Shown here in pieces: positions 15,158 to 23,198 of a DNA stretch of 31,376 nucleotides. Within the stretch, counting starts at the first letter, position 1. Each line of letters starts with the position of its first letter. Origin of the DNA: a virus. Below the pieces are notes generated by a model. The model did not search any database and was not told the DNA's origin. It saw only the letters and a program-made list of their open reading frames with translations. The translations under genes were made by a program, and so were the position numbers. The stretch covers positions 1 to 31,376 of IMG/VR virus record IMGVR_UViG_3300025154_001689; one strand, given 5' to 3'.

Positions 15158-15650
15158 AAAACTACACGATTTAATCACCCTCAAAGACCAAGTGGTTGGC
15201 GAGGGGCGAGCCATGTCGCGCGAGATTGAGGAGATTGAACGCAAAATCCTCAAGTTTGAGAAAAAAGAACAAGTGATTACCGCTAAAGTGGTCCCACCGA
15301 AAGAATTGACTGATAAAGGGGAAGAGATTGTGAAAGAAGTAACCAAATTGAATGTTGAGCTGACCAAGTTAGCCAATCAAATCAACGAGTCTAAGTTGGC
15401 GGCGATCCCCGAGGATATGAAGACCGAACACTTGGCCTTGATGAAAAAGCGTGAGGAGTTGGAGCGCCAACGGAATAAGATTGCCCTTAAAGTGCAGAAA
15501 ATCAAGGACAAAATCATTCCCTTGGTCCAAAAAGAGGTTAAGCCCCTGCTTAATCCTTACGATGATATTGAGACCGCTCGGACCAAAGACGGCAAAGTAG
15601 TAATTGAGACTTTTAATCACATCGAGGAGTTCAAAAAGAAATTCAAGTAA
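15138..15650 (+). CDS. Coiled-coil protein at the end of the glycan cassette
   Basis: 170 residues, almost entirely charged heptad-like helix: I-E-E-I-E-R-K-I-L-K-F-E-K-K, then L-N-V-E-L-T-K-L-A-N-Q-I-N, then K-K-R-E-E-L-E-R-Q-R-N-K-I-A-L-K-V-Q. It ends with a short non-coil part F-N-H-I-E-E-F-K-K-K-F-K. No enzyme motif is seen. It overlaps the GT2 by 20 nt and so is co-translated with the cassette. It could be a scaffold that holds enzymes together, or a structural gene that belongs with the connector module. No family is recognised. Confidence 0.7.
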   Translation: MITLDNKKLHDLITLKDQVVGEGRAMSREIEEIERKILKFEKKEQVITAKVVPPKELTDKGEEIVKEVTKLNVELTKLANQINESKLAAIPEDMKTEHLALMKKREELERQRNKIALKVQKIKDKIIPLVQKEVKPLLNPYDDIETARTKDGKVVIETFNHIEEFKKKFK

Positions 15651-15651
15651 T

Positions 15652-15719
15652 GGGGAGTTTTATCTACCGTGCAATAAGGGGAAACCCTGCCGCAACTGTT
15701 GTGCGGTAGATTAAGCCCC
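15652..15719 (+). promoter_or_regulatory. Folded RNA element closing the glycan cassette
   Basis: Just after the coiled-coil gene, ATCTACCG (15662-15669) pairs with CGGTAGAT (15704-15711), and GGGG (15652-15655) with CCCC (15716-15719) outside it. Inside, AGGG-GAAA-CCCT (15677-15688) is a GNRA-tetraloop hairpin. CCGCA (15690-15694) can pair with TGCGG (15702-15706) in an alternative fold. There is only a weak T-rich tail, so it is either an imperfect terminator or a processing/stability element. Confidence 0.5.
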
Positions 15720-15723
15720 TCAT

Positions 15724-15752
15724 TTGTATTGACTTGAAAAAAGTGCTATAAT
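15724..15752 (+). promoter_or_regulatory. Promoter for the connector/tail operon
   Basis: TTGTAT (15724-15729) and TATAAT (15747-15752) are spaced by 17 nt. The leader that follows contains the GAGTTGCG/CGCAACTC hairpin and then the ATG at 15797. It restarts transcription after the glycan cassette. Confidence 0.6.
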
Positions 15753-15762
15753 CAAGCTACTT

Positions 15763-15794
15763 GAGTTGCGACAAGTTTATCACTAACGCAACTC
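15763..15794 (+). promoter_or_regulatory. Leader hairpin before the connector gene, twin of the portal hairpin
   Basis: GAGTTGCG (15763-15770) pairs with CGCAACTC (15787-15794) around a 16-nt loop. The 3' arm ends 2 nt before ATG 15797. The arm sequence and placement match the portal leader (1881-1897), while the loop does not. No Shine-Dalgarno sequence is present in either leader. Confidence 0.5.
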
Positions 15795-15796
15795 TT

Positions 15797-16516
15797 ATGG
15801 TATTCAATGATACCTCGACCAAGCTTGGACTCATCCAAGACTGTGAGCAAACCATTTTCTCTAATTACGGCGACATCACTGGCAACACTAATCGCCTGTA
15901 TGATTTTACCGCTCGGCTGAACCGAGCTTATGATAAGTTAGCCACCAAAATAATGTCCGTGGACGGCCGGTGGCAGTTTGATGATACTAATTACACCGAC
16001 CTGCCGATTGGTAGCACCGCCTTGGTCTCCAGCCAACAAGACTACAGCTTCGATGTGGAGTTTTTAGATATTGTTAAAGTCCTTATCTTGGATAGCTCCG
16101 GTAATAAAATCCTCCTCCACCCAATAGACATCAACGACCCGATTGCCAAAGTTTATTTAACAGATGTTACCTCTAACGGCGGTATCCCAACCTACTACGA
16201 CAAGACCGGCGGGACAGTGATGCTCTACCCCACCCCTAACTATTCAATCGCCTCTGGCCTAACGGTGCATTATCGCCGGAAACCATCCTATTTTACCCAT
16301 ACCGACACCACCAAATCAGTTGGTGTGCCGGCTATTTTCCATCGCTACCTCTCACTGGAGGCATCCTTAGACTATGCCTTGTCTAAATCCCTAGCGATTA
16401 AGAATGACTTGGCGGTAATGGTAAAAGAGATGGAGGCAATGATTGAAGATTGGTATTCCAAAAGGTCCAAAGATGAACAGAAGATTATTAAAAGTTATTA
16501 TCGTTCTAATAGATAA
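15797..16516 (+). CDS. Head-tail connector/adaptor candidate
   Basis: 239 residues from the ATG at 15797. An in-frame TTG at 15761 would extend it, but it lies inside the leader hairpin. The protein has an N-terminal helical part (F-T-A-R-L-N-R-A-Y-D-K-L-A-T-K-I), a beta-rich middle (W-Q-F-D-D-T-N-Y-T-D-L-P) and a C-terminal helix (K-E-M-E-A-M-I-E-D-W-Y-S-K-R-S-K). H-Y-R-R-K-P-S-Y-F is like the segment seen in podoviral adaptor/tail tube A type proteins. Being the first gene after the capsid region, before a nozzle-like gene, fits an adaptor that docks to the portal ring. The call is by position and fold pattern only. Confidence 0.6.
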   Translation: MVFNDTSTKLGLIQDCEQTIFSNYGDITGNTNRLYDFTARLNRAYDKLATKIMSVDGRWQFDDTNYTDLPIGSTALVSSQQDYSFDVEFLDIVKVLILDSSGNKILLHPIDINDPIAKVYLTDVTSNGGIPTYYDKTGGTVMLYPTPNYSIASGLTVHYRRKPSYFTHTDTTKSVGVPAIFHRYLSLEASLDYALSKSLAIKNDLAVMVKEMEAMIEDWYSKRSKDEQKIIKSYYRSNR

Positions 16517-16525
16517 AATAATAAA

Positions 16526-16984
16526 ATGGCAAGCTACATCCCGAATTCTATGAAGGGCAGGTTAGTGGGAGATAATGCCCAAATCTCCACCGCGGTCGAT
16601 TTGGAAGCTGATACCATTAAGGGTATGCTTCTTACCTCAAGTCACACGCCGGATATTGATGCCGAAGTGTTTATTGACGATGTGTCCGCTAACGAGGTAG
16701 GGACTTCGGGTACTTACACCACCGGGGCGGGAAATGGTTTTACTATCACCCCTACCTCCTCAACAGATGACACTAATGACCTTGGTAAGTGGGACGCCGT
16801 CGACCCCTCTGCTACCGGTGCCACTATTACCGCTCGTTACCTCGTTCTCTACAAATGGACTGGCACCGCTGGGACTTCCCCAATTATCGCGGTGATCGAC
16901 TTCGGTTCAGACCAAACCTCAACCGCCGGAACATTCGCGGTCACCTTTAACGCCAGTGGCATCCTCACTCTAGCCCTAGCTTAA
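16526..16984 (+). CDS. Beta-rich virion protein
   Basis: 152 residues, rich in T/S/A/G and predicted all-beta, from M-A-S-Y-I-P-N-S-M-K-G to G-I-L-T-L-A-L-A. The D-L-E-A-D-T-I-K-G-M-L-L-T-S-S-H-T-P-D pattern resembles small phage structural proteins encoded between the connector and tail genes, which often carry decoration or fibre roles. No enzyme motif. Short A-rich spacer upstream (AATAATAAA), no Shine-Dalgarno. Confidence 0.65.
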   Translation: MASYIPNSMKGRLVGDNAQISTAVDLEADTIKGMLLTSSHTPDIDAEVFIDDVSANEVGTSGTYTTGAGNGFTITPTSSTDDTNDLGKWDAVDPSATGATITARYLVLYKWTGTAGTSPIIAVIDFGSDQTSTAGTFAVTFNASGILTLALA

Positions 16985-17017
16985 TATGGCAGCCTTCGGT
17001 TCAGTCTCTCAGGGTCG

Positions 17018-17860
17018 GTGGAAAATGACGCCAACCTATCAATCACTAAACCTACTGGATTAGCAGAAGGAGATTTGTTGGTCGGCTTCCTTTTTCAAAT
17101 TGGTCAAGGTAGCGCTTGGACAACTCCAACTGATTGGGATGCTATAACCGGTGTATCATTTTCAACATCAAGACGACTTGATGTCTTCGCTAAATTAGCT
17201 GACGCTGCCGATGTCGCTGCTGCCGATTTTACATTTAACCAAATAGATGCTTCGGGTGTTACTAAAACCGGGGTCCTCTATCGTATTACCGGGACATTAG
17301 CTGGGGCAGAGAATATTACTGCTTCTACATCCGACATTGGAACCGAGGTAGCTGATGATGAACCACGATACGCGACTGGTATTGTTAACGTCGCTAACGC
17401 TTTGATGATTATGTTCTCTGGTGGAGCTGTCACTAACAATGGGACATCAACTGTTTCCGGATATTTAATAGAAAATGATAACCCGACTTGGACAGAGAGG
17501 GCCGATTTTGGTTTTGCTGCTTCCGTTGATTCAAGGTGCGGTTCTGCCACCGCCACCCGAACAGCAGTCACCAATACGGGTTATTACCAAGTCGATTACA
17601 ACAGTACAGATAACTTAGGGACTGGTAGCGTCGGGGCATTATTAGCGATTTCAGACACCGCTAATGTTACCGTCTCCCCTGATGTTGTTGCCACGGAGAT
17701 TACTATGCCCGCGCCAACAGTTGCCGCCGGAGCCACGGTGTCGGCCGACACTATAGCCGCCGAGATTTCAATTAAAGCCCCGACAGTTGCCACGGCGGAT
17801 GCTAAGTGGTCGAACCAAGCTAAGAACTCATCTGTTTGGACTAATCAAGATAAAAGCTAG
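17018..17860 (+). CDS. Beta-rich virion/surface protein, start probably frameshifted
   Basis: The open frame from GTG 17018 encodes 280 residues: L-S-I-T-K-P-T-G-L-A-E-G-D-L-L-V-G, then W-T-T-P-T-D-W, a jelly-roll-like domain known from phage and bacterial surface proteins. Its C-terminus has A-E-I-T-M-P-A-P-T-V-A and A-E-I-S-I-K-A-P-T-V-A repeats. The natural start appears to be ATG 16986, which follows the previous stop in a TAATATG junction and gives M-A-A-F-G-S-V-S-Q. A -1 shift near 17010-17012 would continue as G-S-V-E-N-D-A-N-L-S in the main frame. Either one base is missing, or the protein is made from the GTG, or shifting is programmed. Confidence 0.65.
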   Translation: MENDANLSITKPTGLAEGDLLVGFLFQIGQGSAWTTPTDWDAITGVSFSTSRRLDVFAKLADAADVAAADFTFNQIDASGVTKTGVLYRITGTLAGAENITASTSDIGTEVADDEPRYATGIVNVANALMIMFSGGAVTNNGTSTVSGYLIENDNPTWTERADFGFAASVDSRCGSATATRTAVTNTGYYQVDYNSTDNLGTGSVGALLAISDTANVTVSPDVVATEITMPAPTVAAGATVSADTIAAEISIKAPTVATADAKWSNQAKNSSVWTNQDKS

Positions 17861-17861
17861 T

Positions 17862-18149
17862 ATGGATGACAAAGAACAATTTAAACAGGAGATAATCGCC
17901 GAAGTGATGGATATTTTGGGGCGGTTCGATTCTATTCCCCATAATGTCCAAAAGGCCCTCGCACGGAGGTTTAAACTAAGTGAGGTGCCGACAGTCACCG
18001 CCGGAAGCAAGGCCGCGTCTTCAGAAAATCAAGCAGTCGATGAAGGTGGTTCTGGAACTTACAGTGTATTGGGGCCACCAGATTCATTTAAACTTTTATC
18101 AAATAGCGACGGCACAACTATTGGTTATGTCGCCGTTTGGAACTCTTAA
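17862..18149 (+). CDS. Small virion protein with helical N-terminus
   Basis: 95 residues from ATG 17862, which follows the previous stop as TAGTATG. The frame stays open upstream to 17787, but that part overlaps the preceding gene and is not needed. The N-terminal 45 residues are helical (E-Q-F-K-Q-E-I-I-A-E-V-M-D-I-L-G). The C-terminal part is G/S/T-rich and ends T-I-G-Y-V-A-V-W-N-S. No family recognised. Placement before the nozzle-like gene suggests a small tail or head-completion protein. Confidence 0.65.
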   Translation: MDDKEQFKQEIIAEVMDILGRFDSIPHNVQKALARRFKLSEVPTVTAGSKAASSENQAVDEGGSGTYSVLGPPDSFKLLSNSDGTTIGYVAVWNS

Positions 18150-18150
18150 T

Positions 18151-19920
18151 ATGTTTAAATTACCTCAAAACAACTGGAAGCAGAATAACCGGAGTGATAT
18201 CCTTGGGGACTTAAAAGAGACCTTCAATATAGACCCCAATTCAAATGTCGGGAAAATAAGAACCACTCGAACAAAACGAATAACAACCGGAGATGGTGAG
18301 ATTAGTAATTTTGGCCCCGTTTCGGCTCTGGTGTATTTTTCAAACGCGGTTAGAGTTTTTTCAAATGGGCTTCAATATGATGGCGGTAATTCGCCGTTTG
18401 ATTCTTTGACCCAAGTAACCGCCGACCCAATGTCGGTCGGTGTTGATGATGGTGATGCAGTCAATTTTAATTCGGAAATATACGGGACTGCGGACGATGA
18501 TATAAATAAATGGGACGGTTCATCTGAATCTACTGTTTCAGTCAATGGCTTGACCAGCAATACCCATCATCTTTTAGCTACCTTCACCCCAGACGGTAAT
18601 GGTGAGAGATTATATGTTACCGAAGGAGGGGATAAGGTCTGGAGTGTTAATACTAGTGATACTCTAGCGACATCCAGCACTTATACCCTAGACTTAAATC
18701 TCGCCCCGGATTATCAGATTACCTTTTTGGTGGCTGGTGAGGATAGGTTGTGGATTGGGGTTTCCAGTGCCGGGAATAACATTTCTGGCGGACAGGCGAT
18801 TGTTTTAGGGTGGGATGGTATCACTGCCAACTCTCCCTCGGCTAAGTATTATCTCCACTCGTCAAGAATAATGGCCGGAGTGATTAAGGACGACGTACCA
18901 TACATTATGGATTCGTTGGGTAGGTTACTGGTCTTTAATGGTGGGGTGTTCTCGGAGATAGACCGCTTGCCCTTAGACGACAAGACAATGCAAAATACCT
19001 CCTCCAACCTCCACCAACAAGCTATCCATTCAAAGGGAATGGCGGTAGATGGTGAAGAAATTTTAATCTGTGTTTCCAACTTGCGGGACAACTCATCGGG
19101 CGTTAATGCCACCTTCAACGATTTTCCGGCTGGAGTGTGGGCCTGGAATTCGCGTAATGGCCTGTATCATAAGTTTTCCCCAAGTTACCAAGCGGTAGCT
19201 GATACTGGGACGACCAATTTAACTGATTACGGGCAGTTTAGGGTCGCTTTCGCCGGTCCAATCAAGGTATTTGAGACCCAAAATCCCACCCCCTCCGATG
19301 GCGGAAGAGTGGTGTTTGGGATGAGTTACTTCTTGGATGGAGGGGACAATTTGACCGCCGCCACTGACATTCAATATGGCCTATGGACCAATGATACCCA
19401 CGATGATACCGAGCAAGGAGGTTACATCATCACGCCCAAGATTCACAGCTCGGTCTTCCGAGATAAGTGGAATAAGATTTATGCCGCTTTAAGTGATTTA
19501 TACTCCGGTGATAGGTGTGTGGTGAAATACCGCATAGACGATACGGAACTCTACACTAAAATTGAATGGCGAGGGACTGACGCTTTCGAACCCACTGAAG
19601 ATCCGTCAGATTTTACGCAAGGTGATGAGGTTCAGATCGTCCAAGGCACTGGCTCGGGAATGTCAGCACCGATTGAGCGGGTAGAGTCCGGGGCGGGTTA
19701 TTATGTTGCTTTAAAAGAAAACATCACCGGAGCAACTGGAACATCGGTGGCAAAACTAGCTAAATGGCGACAATTAGGTGAAATAACCGGCACGGCGGTT
19801 AGTGGTTTTACTATCGGTGAGGAGGCCAACTGGATACAGTTTAAGATTTATATGGAATGGACGGGCGCGAAAGAACTTTACTCATTATTGGTAGACAACA
19901 AACCTTCAATAACCTTATAA
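18151..19920 (+). CDS. Tail nozzle / beta-propeller-like protein candidate
   Basis: 589 residues from ATG 18151, in a TAATATG junction. After an N-terminal arm (L-P-Q-N-N-W-K-Q-N-N-R), the protein is beta-rich with repeated blade-like strands. Examples are R-L-Y-V-T-E-G-G-D-K-V-W-S-V-N, then R-L-W-I-G-V-S-S-A-G, then V-P-Y-I-M-D-S-L-G-R-L-L-V-F-N-G and G-V-W-A-W-N-S-R-N-G-L-Y. Podoviral nozzle/tail tube B proteins (T7 gp12, P22 gp10) are large beta-propeller-containing proteins encoded after the adaptor. Size, order and blade pattern fit that. A receptor-binding propeller is the alternative. Confidence 0.6.
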   Translation: MFKLPQNNWKQNNRSDILGDLKETFNIDPNSNVGKIRTTRTKRITTGDGEISNFGPVSALVYFSNAVRVFSNGLQYDGGNSPFDSLTQVTADPMSVGVDDGDAVNFNSEIYGTADDDINKWDGSSESTVSVNGLTSNTHHLLATFTPDGNGERLYVTEGGDKVWSVNTSDTLATSSTYTLDLNLAPDYQITFLVAGEDRLWIGVSSAGNNISGGQAIVLGWDGITANSPSAKYYLHSSRIMAGVIKDDVPYIMDSLGRLLVFNGGVFSEIDRLPLDDKTMQNTSSNLHQQAIHSKGMAVDGEEILICVSNLRDNSSGVNATFNDFPAGVWAWNSRNGLYHKFSPSYQAVADTGTTNLTDYGQFRVAFAGPIKVFETQNPTPSDGGRVVFGMSYFLDGGDNLTAATDIQYGLWTNDTHDDTEQGGYIITPKIHSSVFRDKWNKIYAALSDLYSGDRCVVKYRIDDTELYTKIEWRGTDAFEPTEDPSDFTQGDEVQIVQGTGSGMSAPIERVESGAGYYVALKENITGATGTSVAKLAKWRQLGEITGTAVSGFTIGEEANWIQFKIYMEWTGAKELYSLLVDNKPSITL

Positions 19921-19924
19921 ATAA

Positions 19925-19933
19925 TGGTATAAT
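19925..19933 (+). promoter_or_regulatory. Extended -10 promoter, exactly 6 nt before ATG (leaderless)
   Basis: TGGTATAAT is followed by TTAATT and then the ATG at 19940. The transcript would start at or next to the A of the start codon. No clear -35 is seen, which an extended -10 can tolerate. Confidence 0.6.
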
Positions 19934-19939
19934 TTAATT

Positions 19940-21553
19940 ATGGAAGACACACTTCAACAAACGATAGAAAAAGCAAGCATTGCCGGAAGACAAGCGTCAA
20001 AATACACCGGCGTTGCTTTTAATCCCCTAGAACCCATTGATGCCAATCAACTCTCAACAGAGAATACACCCTTTAATTTAACCGCCGAAGAACTAGACAC
20101 ATCTACCACGGCGGAGCTAAGCCGATTTTCTACTCAAGACTTCACTCAAGGACTGGAGACTAAAGCTGTTCAAGCCCAAGCTGGAGAACAAGAGTCTTTT
20201 GAATCATACTTAAAAGCCGCCCTTGCCACACCCGGCGAGACTGAGCTAACAGTTAAAGCTGAAGAAAAAGCCGGCGTGCCTGAACTTGAAGCTCAAGTCA
20301 AGGAATACAACCAGCAACTAAAAAGCGAACAAGAAGCCCTACGAAAACAAGTCGAGCAAATTCAAACTGGGGCTGGAACAGCGACTGCCGCCCAAAGAAA
20401 CGCCTCTGCTCAAGAGGCTCAACGAGTATCTCTCCGTAAACAAGCCGACATCGCCATTATCGGGATGGCCGCTCAAGGGAGATTCGACTCGGCAAAGTCC
20501 ATTGCCGACAGAGCGGTTGCTGTTCAAATGGAACAAGGTCAAAGAAGATTAGATGTTCTTGGGTTAAATTACGAAAGAAACAAGGACTTGTTTAGTAAGG
20601 CTGAACAGAGAGCTTTTGAGTCTGCTCAAAGTGATAGGCAACGAGCGCAAGATGAGGCGAAGGAGAATAAGGAGCTAATCTATCAAACTGGCTTAACTGT
20701 CGGCCAAAATGGTGGGGGCACTGCCTTGATGCAACAGATTTTCGGCGCTAAAACCCCAGAAGAAGCAGCTAGAATAGGGGCTAATTACCTCTCTAATCCA
20801 TTAGATAGGCAATTAAAGAATCTCCAAATTTCAAAAGCTAATCTTGAATATGAACAACTAGAAAGCGCGCAAGAGGTATTATCAGATCCCAAATGGTCCA
20901 CCTTGGTTAATCAAACAGCCAGTTTAGTTGGCTCAGAAAGAGGAAAAGCCATTAGGGCTGATATGGCGGGTTATATTGCTAGTGGAAATTATAAGGCTGC
21001 TTGGAATGAAGTTTCCAATGCCGTTGAGGAGAAACTGACTGGTGAAAATGCCACCAAGTTTGGTAATCAAGTTACTGATTATGAAGCTATGATCGGTCTT
21101 AAAGACGCAATCCAAGCATATTCGGATGGTGGCGGTGATATGGGTTTGTTGGTTGGTAAGGCCGAAGATATTTCAAACCGATTAGCTGGTGTTACCGGTA
21201 ACCCCCAACTAACAGCCTTGGCAACCCAACTTAGTCGTGAGTTTCAAACTTATCGAACTAATGCCACCGGGGCTGCTTTTAGCCCAGAGGAATCAAGGGA
21301 ATACGCAAAAGTAAATCCACGAACCACCGCTAGTTTGGACCTTAACTTAGCTGTGATTGATGGTGCATTAAACCAGCTTCAGAATCGGATAGTTTCAACT
21401 ACCAAAACCCGTGTTTCGGGCGCTGAAGATTTATGGAAACTAAGTCACGGGCAAACAACGGAAGAATACTTGAACGATGTTGATACTGTCCTACAAGATA
21501 CATCTAGTCCACTTAATTCTTGGCTTAATAGCTTTATGGCCCCAACCCAATAA
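19940..21553 (+). CDS. Internal virion (ejection) protein candidate, coiled coil
   Basis: 537 residues. Rich in Q, A, E and K, with long helices: L-E-A-Q-V-K-E-Y-N-Q-Q-L-K-S-E-Q-E-A-L-R-K-Q at about 114-135 and A-E-Q-R-A-F-E-S-A-Q-S-D-R-Q-R-A near 220. No signal peptide and no enzyme motif is visible. Large Q/A-rich helical proteins encoded between the nozzle and fibre genes are typical internal core/ejection proteins of podoviruses (compare T7 gp14-gp16 in general layout). It has its own leaderless-type promoter, so its level can differ from that of the upstream structural genes. The next gene follows by TAATATG. Confidence 0.6.
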   Translation: MEDTLQQTIEKASIAGRQASKYTGVAFNPLEPIDANQLSTENTPFNLTAEELDTSTTAELSRFSTQDFTQGLETKAVQAQAGEQESFESYLKAALATPGETELTVKAEEKAGVPELEAQVKEYNQQLKSEQEALRKQVEQIQTGAGTATAAQRNASAQEAQRVSLRKQADIAIIGMAAQGRFDSAKSIADRAVAVQMEQGQRRLDVLGLNYERNKDLFSKAEQRAFESAQSDRQRAQDEAKENKELIYQTGLTVGQNGGGTALMQQIFGAKTPEEAARIGANYLSNPLDRQLKNLQISKANLEYEQLESAQEVLSDPKWSTLVNQTASLVGSERGKAIRADMAGYIASGNYKAAWNEVSNAVEEKLTGENATKFGNQVTDYEAMIGLKDAIQAYSDGGGDMGLLVGKAEDISNRLAGVTGNPQLTALATQLSREFQTYRTNATGAAFSPEESREYAKVNPRTTASLDLNLAVIDGALNQLQNRIVSTTKTRVSGAEDLWKLSHGQTTEEYLNDVDTVLQDTSSPLNSWLNSFMAPTQ

Positions 21554-21554
21554 T

Positions 21555-23198
21555 ATGGAAATCACCAAACAACAATTCAAGTCAATTTTAGAAAAGGCTC
21601 CAGTCGGAACTAACCCACAAGCCTTAGTAGAAGGATTGGTTAAGCGTGGCTATAATTTAGAGGGATTAGACCCATTAACAACCGCCGCCTTTAGAGAACA
21701 AGCTAATCTAACCGAAACGACTGCCGGTAATCAATTTGAGCAGAAACCACAAGGATTCTGGCAGAAAGCCCAGAACTTTGCGGCTAATGTTATTGGTGGA
21801 GGGAAATTGGCTGAAGGTTTGGGGCAGGCAATCGCTGCCCCATCCGCTCTAAATTCGCTTGATGATGCTTACACCAATTTAGCTAACCAACAGACTGATT
21901 TGTTAATGAAATTAAAAGATCAACGAGCAAATGGCGAAGATACTTCCAGGACGATGAATCTCCTGAAACTTAATCAAGCTGATATAGAGAAAATCGCCGA
22001 TGCCAATTCAGACTTTGCTGAGTCGTTAGTATCTGATAAACAAGTTGTTGGTTCGGCGGCTAGGTTGGCGGGAACTATTGCTGGTGGCTCTTTGGTGGGC
22101 GGTGTAAGTAGGGGCGGAACAGGAACCCTACAAGCCGCTAAAGGACTTGAAAAAGCTGGTGGAGTTTCGCAATTATTTGGAGCTGGTAAAGCTACCACTA
22201 TAACGGGCGGGGCCTTACGGGGCTTGGGGGCTGGGGCAACTACTGGAGCAGTTGAGGGTGGAGTACAGGGAGCTGGTATGGCGGCCGAAGCAAACAAAAC
22301 CACTGAAGAATTGCTAATAAGTGGTGCGCTGGGCGCTGTTGGTGGAGCAGTTATTGGGGGTGCGGTTGGTACCGTCGCTGGTGGTGTTACAGGTGGTCTC
22401 AAGGGTAGGAAATTAAGGGCAGAGCAATTTGCTCAAGATTTAGCATCACCCAAAACTACCCCCAAAATGAGGGCGGAAGCGATTAGACAAGGAAGATTAA
22501 CAGACCCGACTTTTTTAGGAAAAGCGGAAATACAATTTTCCAAACGAGATAAAATAGTTGCTGATGCTATTGATGATGTTGTATCTCCAAAAGCAACAAT
22601 CGGAGAAAACATAGGGGCTATTAGGTCAAAGATTGACCAGACCGATGCTGGTGTTAGGGCTTACATAACTAGAAATAAAGTCCCATTTAATTCTAACCAA
22701 CTAAGGTCTAGACTTATGGCCGGAAATGAGGATTTGAAGTTAATCTTTGCCTCTGACTCCAATGCTCAAAAAACTTACAATGCTGTCGTAGATGCTTTTA
22801 TGGATAATGTTGGTAAAAAAGATACCCTTGGATTATTTGAGGGTAGGCAAACATTTGACCAATTACCGGCGATAAAAAAATTACTACAAAGTGATGTTTT
22901 AGGAGAAAACGCCAGAAAAGAAATTTCCCTATCAGTCAGAAGGGCAGCAAATGAATACATTGCCGATTTACTACCGAAAGGCAATCAGTATGCCAATTCA
23001 ATGCGAAACCAAAGTTATGCGCTTGAAGCCCTTGGTAATCTGGCGGAAAAATCAGAAAACATTATCGGAAAGAATAATTTGCAGTTGCTGGCCCAGGAAT
23101 ACCCCTACATCAAATGGTTGATTGGGGCTGGGGCTACTGGATTAGTTGGAGCGGCGGGGGTAGGTGTTGGGGCTTCTATTGTTGGCTCAAGTGATTAG
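21555..23198 (+). CDS. Ejection protein candidate with glycine-rich hydrophobic core
   Basis: 547 residues from ATG 21555 (TAATATG junction). The open frame upstream to 21477 is not needed. Residues about 190-300 are very glycine/alanine-rich and hydrophobic: A-G-T-I-A-G-G-S-L-V-G-G, then G-A-L-G-A-V-G-G-A-V-I-G-G-A-V-G-T-V. Such stretches can insert into membranes. A second hydrophobic G/A stretch closes the protein (W-L-I-G-A-G-A-T-G-L-V-G-A-A-G). The flanks are helical. This suits a virion protein that forms or lines a channel through the host envelope during DNA entry. No catalytic motif is seen, so this is a positional and compositional call. Confidence 0.6.
   Translation: MEITKQQFKSILEKAPVGTNPQALVEGLVKRGYNLEGLDPLTTAAFREQANLTETTAGNQFEQKPQGFWQKAQNFAANVIGGGKLAEGLGQAIAAPSALNSLDDAYTNLANQQTDLLMKLKDQRANGEDTSRTMNLLKLNQADIEKIADANSDFAESLVSDKQVVGSAARLAGTIAGGSLVGGVSRGGTGTLQAAKGLEKAGGVSQLFGAGKATTITGGALRGLGAGATTGAVEGGVQGAGMAAEANKTTEELLISGALGAVGGAVIGGAVGTVAGGVTGGLKGRKLRAEQFAQDLASPKTTPKMRAEAIRQGRLTDPTFLGKAEIQFSKRDKIVADAIDDVVSPKATIGENIGAIRSKIDQTDAGVRAYITRNKVPFNSNQLRSRLMAGNEDLKLIFASDSNAQKTYNAVVDAFMDNVGKKDTLGLFEGRQTFDQLPAIKKLLQSDVLGENARKEISLSVRRAANEYIADLLPKGNQYANSMRNQSYALEALGNLAEKSENIIGKNNLQLLAQEYPYIKWLIGAGATGLVGAAGVGVGASIVGSSD

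Noticed and set aside
15761-15796. TTG 15761 as start of the connector gene
   Set aside because: It lies in the leader hairpin, while ATG 15797 has the same placement after the hairpin as the portal ATG.
21974-22402. 142-residue minus-strand open frame, P/A/T-rich
   Set aside because: It is the mirror of the glycine-rich part of the ejection protein gene; low complexity, no start signals.
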